Source of the DNA: Polytrichum commune | Taxonomy: Eukaryota; Streptophyta; Polytrichopsida; Polytrichales; Polytrichaceae | Direction of reading: 5' to 3' | Length of the DNA: 64,000 bases | Assembly: GCA_950295325.1 (NCBI GenBank) | Contig: OX485809.1 | Location: 17,684,144 to 17,748,143, forward strand | Shown here: positions 57,693-64,000 of the stretch, one piece after another | Position numbering within the stretch: position 1 is the first letter of the stretch | How the letters are laid out: every line of letters begins with the position of its first letter | The notes under the pieces: generated by a model | The model's database searches: none | The model's input: only the letters and a program-made list of their open reading frames with translations | Told to the model about the DNA's origin: nothing | Made by a program: the position numbers and the translations under genes

Positions 57693-60600
57693 CTACAATT
57701 CTTCTGGGGAGGGAACAAGGAGGGCATACAGTTTTGCGGTGACGACGAGCATGGAGGGGCGGAGGTGGAGCTCGGAAGTGCAGCGGAGGGCGAGGGACGT
57801 GAAGCGGAGTAGGGAAGTGAGATCGGCCGATTGTGCGACAACGGGGTGGAACACCTCGTGGTGGCGGTTGCGCCGCACGAGGTGGCTCACCCACTCCACG
57901 AGGTTGCTGCCCTCGAGGCCGTGGAAGTCGGGCCCGATCGGGCGCTTGTTGGTGACGAGCTCGAGCATGACAACGCCGAAACTGTAAACGTCGCCTTTCG
58001 CAGTCGCCCGCCAAGTGCACCCATACTCGGGCGGGACGTAGCCGGGGGTTCCGGCGACGATCGTGCTCACATGCGTTTTGTGCGCCTCCATGATGCGGGC
58101 CAACCCGAAATCGGTCAAGCACGCATTGAACGCGTCGTCCACCAAGATGTTGCTGCTTTTCATGTCGCGGTGGATGATCGGCGGGTCGCACTCGTGGTGC
58201 AGGAAGCGGAGCCCCTGCGCCGTCCCGTGCGCGATTCGCAAGCGGCGCTCCCACGAGAGTGTCGCCGCGCGCTCCTCGCTCTCGTACAACCAGTCGTCCA
58301 GGCTGCCGTTGCAGAGGAACTTGTAGATGAGCAACCTCTCTCGCAGCCGCGCCTCGCGGCAGTATCCCAGCAGCGGCACGAGATTCTCGTGTTGTATCCT
58401 CCCCAACGTGTCCATCTCGGCTCGAAACTCACGCTCCCCTTGTGCACCGTCGAGCACGAGCTTCTTGACGGCCACCGCCGTCCCGCACGCGAGCTTCGCC
58501 TTGTACACCATGCCGAAGCCGCCGTCGCCGATGATGTTGGCCGCGTTGAAGTTGTCGGTGGCCTCGACGAGGTCCGAGTACGTGAGCGACTTGAGGGAGC
58601 CGAAGCTCCTGAAATCGACCTTGGGATCCGAAGGTCCCCAATTGTCCTCCGCCTCGGAAGAATTCACGCCCTCAAAATCCTCACGACGTTGTTGCCGCCG
58701 AGTCTCCCGCCGTCGGCTTTTACACCTATGCACCAACGCAAGTATCGACGCGGCCAACAAGACCACCACGATCGCGCCGAAGATGCTCACCAAAATGCAC
58801 ACGAGCGCCAAGTGCCTGCGAAACTCGGTCTCGACCAACCCTCGCATCGGAACTGCTGGAGCTGGGGCTGGGGCAAGGCACACCTTCATGCTAGTAGTAT
58901 AATTAACTTGTTGAGTAGGATCCACGGGTTGGCAAAGGTTGACGTCCTGCAAATACGCATTAGGGTTGAAGTTCTTGAACTGATTTAAGGTCGGAATAGG
59001 CCCGTCGAGTTGTATATTGCACGAAAAGTTGTAGAACGAGAGGAAGGTCATGATGTTCAAGCTTGAGATGGGCATCTGGCCAGAGAGGCAGTTGACGGAG
59101 AGATCCAGACTCTGGAGAGTGTGGTTAATTCTGCTCATGTCGGGGATGGAGCCACTGATTTGATTGTTGGAGAGGTCCAAGTTGATGAGCGGGTTGCGAC
59201 TTATGTTCAGGGGGATGGCACCAGAAAGTGTGTTATTTGCTAAGAAGATGCATGTCAATGCCGAGTTCAGAATAGACCCAGTGGGGATAGTCCCCTTCAA
59301 GGAATTGTTGGACAATTGCCAATACGATAGCGCCGGAGTTGTCCCTATCATCATCCCTCGCCACCCCAACTGACACGCATTGCGCTTCAAGCTCGACGCC
59401 ATCTCCTTGAAAGGGTAGCCATTGGTGGGGATCCAGCTCTTCATCAAAGAGCACTCACCAATATCCATGGGCAAAGGCTGCAACAATTTCTGGTTCCTAA
59501 GAAACATTTCTCCAGGCTGCGAACCAACACGGAAGAAATCTCTCGGGATCTCCCCAGACAGCTGGTTATTTCGCAGATTCAACCACAACAGACCTCTGCA
59601 TTTTGTGATTTCCGATGGAATGGCACCGGAGAACTTATTATGCGACAGCTGCAACCACATCAAGTATTGAAGGTTTCCGAGCGTGGAGGGGATGCTCCCA
59701 TTCAGCTGATTCTCAGACAAATCCAACCCTTGCAAGTTTGTCATATTTCCGACCTCCGCAGGCATATCGCCCGTGAAATTGTTATGTGCCAATCTTAGAA
59801 ACCGCAACAAGGTCATGTTCCCGATGGCCGATGGGATGGTACCGCTCAAAGAGTTGTACCCTAAGTCAATATGGTGCAACGTTGGTGCAGTCACAAGCTC
59901 CACTGGAAAAGTTCCCGAGAACGAGTTGCTGAATGAAATGAGGAATTTCAGGTTTGTCATTTGGCTCAGCCATGCAGGGAAGGTTCCGGAGAGTTTGTTG
60001 GAGCTGATGTCGATGAAGTAGAGGTTTCGACATTGGAGTAAGCTCCTTGGAATTGTGCCAGTGAAGTTGTTTTTGCCTAACCCTAAACACTCGAGGTTGT
60101 GTAACTGTCCCAGTTCATTCGGTATGGCCCCACTCAGGTTGTTGGTTTGGAAGTTGAGGATGCGAAGCTGTTGATAGTTCCCGATTACCGGAGGGATTTG
60201 GCCCAGAAACCTGTTAAAGGAAACCATGACGGATCGTGAAAACTATGAATATGCTCATCTAAATCATACCATACTCTCTGTAGAGGTATTTAGGTCTAGG
60301 TTTAGGTTTAGATGAATATGCTACTTTCCTCTCCGAGGTTGATGTACTCACAGTAGGATATGGAAGTACATTGCATAGTGATCAGGCTATTGTAAGTTGT
60401 AATTCTAAAAATTGACAAAAAAATCTCATTGATTAATCAGGTTCTTGATGTTTATGAAAAGCTCTCTTTACCCGTTAAACCTGTTAAAAGAAAATCATGA
60501 CATGAAAACGATGAATAAAATCATCCAAATCATTTCATACTTTGTAGTGGAATTGGATTAAGGTTTACTTCCTTCGAGACTATGACTCAGATTCTTGATG

Positions 60601-63572
60601 TTTATGAAGAGCTTTCTTTACCTGTTGTGAGAAAGATCGATATACTTGAGGTGGGAAGCGGACACGAAATCCAGAACGGTCGAGATGCTTGGGGTAAACC
60701 TGTTCTGATCCAGCGCGAGTGCCGTGAGGGCCAGATGTCGGTGTGATGTGTTACCAAAAGACAGATCTCCAGTGAGGTTGTTCTTGCTCAGAAATACTTC
60801 CTTCAGATTCCGGCACCTCCATAGCCAGTTTACTATTAGCGGCGATTTGAGATGGTTGGAGGAGACGTCAAAGAATTTCCACGTCTGGCAGTTGGAGAAA
60901 AGTGCCAGGGAGACGTCCGTGAAGAAATTACTAGAAAGGTTCAGCATCTGAAGATGAAACCTCAACAAATTAATATCATCATCGTCATCGTTCCTTTGCA
61001 CAATCAATTCTATAAACGGGAAAAACTAGATGTGTGCATCCTAGCCTCTGCAAAACGAGCTTAGATCAAGCGTTGTTGGTCTTATTTTGAAACACCTACT
61101 CTTGTTCTTACTGTTCTCCTCACAGATTCAGCTGTTAAAGAAGCTCCGAAATACTCCACATCGCTCACTTCAATATACTGCATTTTCACCCAGCAATTTT
61201 GACCCAACAGGGGTTGCTGGGATGCTGGTTTGGTTTGAAACTCATTGTAGTTTTCACAATTCTTATCAGAGATTCAGCTGGAAAAGAAGCTCTGAGATAC
61301 TCCACAAGACTCCAACATACCACATTCTCACCCGGGAATTCTGACCCAGCAAAGGTTGTTGGTTTTGTTTGAAACTCATTCTTGTTCTTACAATTCTCAT
61401 CATAGATTCAGCTAGAAGAGAAGAGAAGCTCTGAGATACTCCACAACACTCCAACATACTGCATTGTCACCCAGGAGTTTTGATCCAGCAAGGGTTGTTG
61501 GTTTTATTTGAAACTCATTCTTGTCCTTACAATTCTCATCACAGATTCAGCTGCAAAACAAAATCCGACATACTCCATAACACTCATTCCGATACATTGC
61601 ATTTCTACCCGGGAATTATGACCCAGCAAGGGTTGTTAAAATTCACTGTTGTTCTTACAATTCTCGTTACAAATTCAGTCGCAAAATAAGCTTCAACGTC
61701 CTGCAATCTGACGTGGGAGTTCTGACCCAGCCTGAGGTCGGGGTACCCAACCACGATTAGGGTGCCCGTCCCCGGGCTCGGATGGTCAAGTTGCATTTCA
61801 GGAAATGAGCAATTCTAATGTGCCCCGGGAGCACAATTCCTATGTTCTTCCGCCAACAGATCAAAATTCCAGCAATGCAATCTTACTTCCTACCTCAAGT
61901 CACTTGCACACATAAAACGCAACCTTTGCAGTTCCAAAACTCTGAAAGACACAAGATTAATTCCTGGGGAGGTCACTCATTTTAGGATACTAAGAACCAC
62001 GTGCAAAGAATATAGGATGGAATAAAATCCAAAGAAATTTTTTTAAGAAATTGCATAAATATAGGGTACTATAAATTCATTTAAAGAACATATTAGATTT
62101 TTTTGAGAATACTCTTCGAATATATGAAATGTCCCGTGAATAAATGCATTGCTTCTTAGCCCTCCCCCTAAAAATACCCCTTTATATCGCACGTGGCTCA
62201 AATCCCTACAAGGGAGCTACCCCCTGGAATCAATTCCAGAAGTAGGAAGAACTCACCAGCAGGAATTTCCTGTATAGCTTTGAAATACACTATTTCAGCA
62301 AAATGTGGAAAAGGATTTAAAGCCAGCATACATAGAACCAAGCCATTAAAATTTTTGAAACACTAAAATAAAATAAAACTCAATAAAAACAAACAAACGT
62401 GAAGGTAGGTCGTTTGTATCTGATGACTAACCTGAAGATTGGTGCAATTTCCAAGGTATGAGGGAATTTCACTATGGAGCGTGTTATTGGAGGCATCAAA
62501 TGATTTCCATTTCTGGCAGTTGGCAAAGAGCCCTGGTGGGGCCTCCGAAAAGAAATTGGAAGAGAGGTTCAGCATCTGATGACACCACAACAACAACAAA
62601 ATATTTCACAGGAAATTCTAAAAGGGGAATATATACATATATATTCAAGGAAATGAGAGATTCTATATGTGCCTGAAAGAACAATTTCATCTCCTTCCAA
62701 ATTCCAACTATGAAATTACCTCCAGTCACAAACTTTCCTCATAACAGAGTTCACAGAAATAGAAGGCACAAGACAGCTATTGCAGTTCCGAAACTTGTAG
62801 ACATACAAGTAATGTTGAGAAAGTGAGAAGAATCAATCAGCAAGGGTTGCTCGGGAAGCTTTTGAATACACTATTTCAGTTGGAGCTAACATACATAGAA
62901 CCGAGCAAACTTAAGGCATCGTGGTCATTGGCCCAACTTACACCACAAACTCGGTCCCTGCCCTGACAGAGAACTGGATGGACAGAGAACTGGATGAGTG
63001 GAAATGGGTAGCTACTTTAAATATTATATTGGTTGGGTCCCCTTGTACTCCTCTCCCACACCAAAAGAATATCGACCAATCTCTATGTATCAATTAATAT
63101 CAATATGTAACTGGTCGGACTTGGAAACACTTGGATCTCAACCTATTTTGCCCAAATTCTCCCCAGATTCTTCTAAGAAAGAAAGGCCTTGAACTTGATG
63201 GAAAAAAACAATGTAATTAATTTGTCACTGAAGACTGACCTGGAGATTTGTGCAATTTCCAACATCGGCGGGAATACTGCCGTTGAAAGAATTGAATGGC
63301 ATCAGTAAATGCGTGAGGCTGGTGAGGTTCCCAAGCCCCATAGGCATAGGCCCCGACAAATTTTGTTGACCCAAATATAGTCTGGTGATGCGGTTGTTAG
63401 CACACTGGACCCCCTTCCACGCGCAAGGAGGGATGGCTGAGGCATTGCTGGATGTCCAATTCTGACGCAATGCAATGTTTCCTGGAAAGCTTTCGAGCAA
63501 GCCTACCCACGATAGCAGAGTTGCTCCATCATTGGAAATCAAAGCTGACTCTGACATTTCAGTAGACTGCAA
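57693..63572 (-). CDS. LRR receptor-like kinase with island domain (NILR1/At1g74360-like), 5' end incomplete
   Basis: Exons on the minus strand: to 63240, 62575-62432, 60947-60622 and 60210-57693, all with GT/AG borders and consistent phase, about 1,100 residues. The N-terminal LRRNT motif (GATLLSWVGLLESFPGNI, CAWKGVQC) is followed by LRRs (LxxNxFxGxIP). Then comes an island (ECSLMKSWIP, KRNACQLGW, YWQLSNNSLKGTIP) like that of At1g74360. TM is VCILVSIFGAIVVVLLAASI. Kinase motifs: GDGGFGMVYKA, AVKKL, HRDMKSSN, DFGLAR, GTPGYVPPEYG; it is RD-type and looks active. Such plasma-membrane receptors sense peptides or glycans; the ligand is unknown. The frame stays open upstream of the first ATG (63557) through a hydrophobic stretch NIWAIIILCLGLQ (63605-63567), likely the signal peptide. 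The true start lies further upstream or in another exon. The kinase half is markedly more GC-rich than the LRR half. Confidence 0.85.
60472..60480 (-). other. 9-nt micro-exon or fossil of a lost LRR exon
   Basis: Between the exons ending at 60622 and starting at 60210 lies TTTTAACAG|GTTTAACGG|GTAAAGAG, with an acceptor and a donor 9 nt apart. Each mimics the functional sites of the flanking exons (TTTAACAG|GTTTCTGG and CAACAG|GTAAAGAAAG). Intron sequence on either side is duplicated. If spliced in, it would add three in-frame residues and distort the LRR, so a fossil is more likely. Confidence 0.6.
61124..61735. repeat. Minisatellite in an LRR intron
   Basis: Five units of about 128-146 bp, starting AGATTCAGCT at 61124, 61270, 61404, 61543 and (variant) 61671. 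Each contains TACTCCACA.., CACCCRGGAATT, GACCCAGCAA and GGGTTGTTGG motifs. It lies in the 1.5-kb intron between the exons at 62432 and 60947. Confidence 0.85.
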
Positions 63573-63896
63573 TCCTAAACACAGAATAATAATGGCCCAT
63601 ATATTAGCACAACCCGGCCAGGGTAGGTGAACTGTTGGGAAATTTACATACAGAATTTGAGCTCTACAATAGATGGGTCCTAATTGTTAACTTTTTCTGA
63701 CTAGACCACTTTCTCCTATGATATGAAACACGTGACTAGCACGAGATGGTTAGTGAATCCACATCAGGGCTGTAGCAGCCATGTTCCTCATAATTTTCAG
63801 AGCTCCTATGAATGTCTTACTCATATGCTCATTGAATGGTCATATAATTCCCCGCAATCATGTTGGCTTTTGAGCCTAAAATAGTTATCATATTTA

Positions 63897-63990
63897 TGAA
63901 CACATAGTCCAATCTCTATTACACACGCATCTTTTTGGTATCCATTCTTGGAGCCACACCTAACCACATACGACTCAAATATAGGCGTCT
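63897..63990 (-). repeat. Dispersed repeat copy near the window edge
   Basis: AACACATAGTCCAATCTCT, CACACCTAACCACATAC and CTCAAATATAGGCG align with 22417-22515 and, inverted, with 20550-20610. It lies upstream of the receptor-kinase exon seen here. Confidence 0.6.
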
Positions 63991-64000
63991 GATAAAGATA

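Noticed and set aside
57831-58988. 385-codon plus-strand frame
   Set aside because: Antisense to the GC-rich kinase exon. It lacks any domain and is explained by the codon bias of the opposite strand.

Overview
The window reads as nuclear DNA of a land plant. It carries two intron-rich plant genes: an LRR receptor kinase with an island domain, and a large Agenet-domain nuclear protein. The rest is AT-rich intergenic DNA full of transposable elements. I cannot fix the clade from sequence alone. The distance of the recognisable proteins from angiosperm relatives I remember, the long introns and the element mix would fit a fern, lycophyte or other non-flowering plant (inference).

Region 1 (1-14.2 kb) is a stack of insertions whose order can be read from target-site duplications (TSDs). 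A 279-codon reading frame on the minus strand, related to gamma-glutamylamine cyclotransferase (GGACT/AIG2-like), was split by a 392-bp MITE (TA TSD) and by a tRNA-derived SINE (13-bp TSD). The SINE tail then received a pogo/Tigger-type DNA transposon (23-bp terminal inverted repeats, TA TSD). The transposase frame of that element received an 11-kb Ty3/gypsy retrotransposon with two 1,922-bp LTRs (TSD GATAG). Removing each insert together with one TSD copy restores an open frame at every level.

Region 2 (14.2-32.4 kb) has no convincing host gene. It holds dispersed and foldback repeats, a second copy of the MITE, further SINE-type retroposon copies, an internal duplication, and the remains of a PIF/Harbinger transposase.

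Region 3 (32.4-50.0 kb) is one plus-strand gene. It has a GC-rich promoter and 5'UTR exon, a 3.1-kb first intron, and 15 inferred coding exons that splice in consistent phase into about 2,037 codons. The protein starts with an Agenet module and has basic/coiled-coil and low-complexity middle parts. A 95-codon tandem duplication carries two SUMO-interaction-like motifs, and the C-terminus is helical. Its introns contain a MITE-like element and a 330-bp foldback.

Region 4 (50.0-57.6 kb) is a graveyard of elements: a LINE reverse transcriptase remnant and a decayed hAT-like transposase with a partial second copy.

Region 5 (57.7-64.0 kb) is a minus-strand LRR receptor kinase resembling the At1g74360/NILR1 group. 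Its first exon runs off or lies near the window edge. One intron appears to contain the fossil of a lost LRR exon and another holds a minisatellite. The two host genes converge (Agenet gene plus, kinase minus), separated by the element graveyard, and show no sign of shared function.
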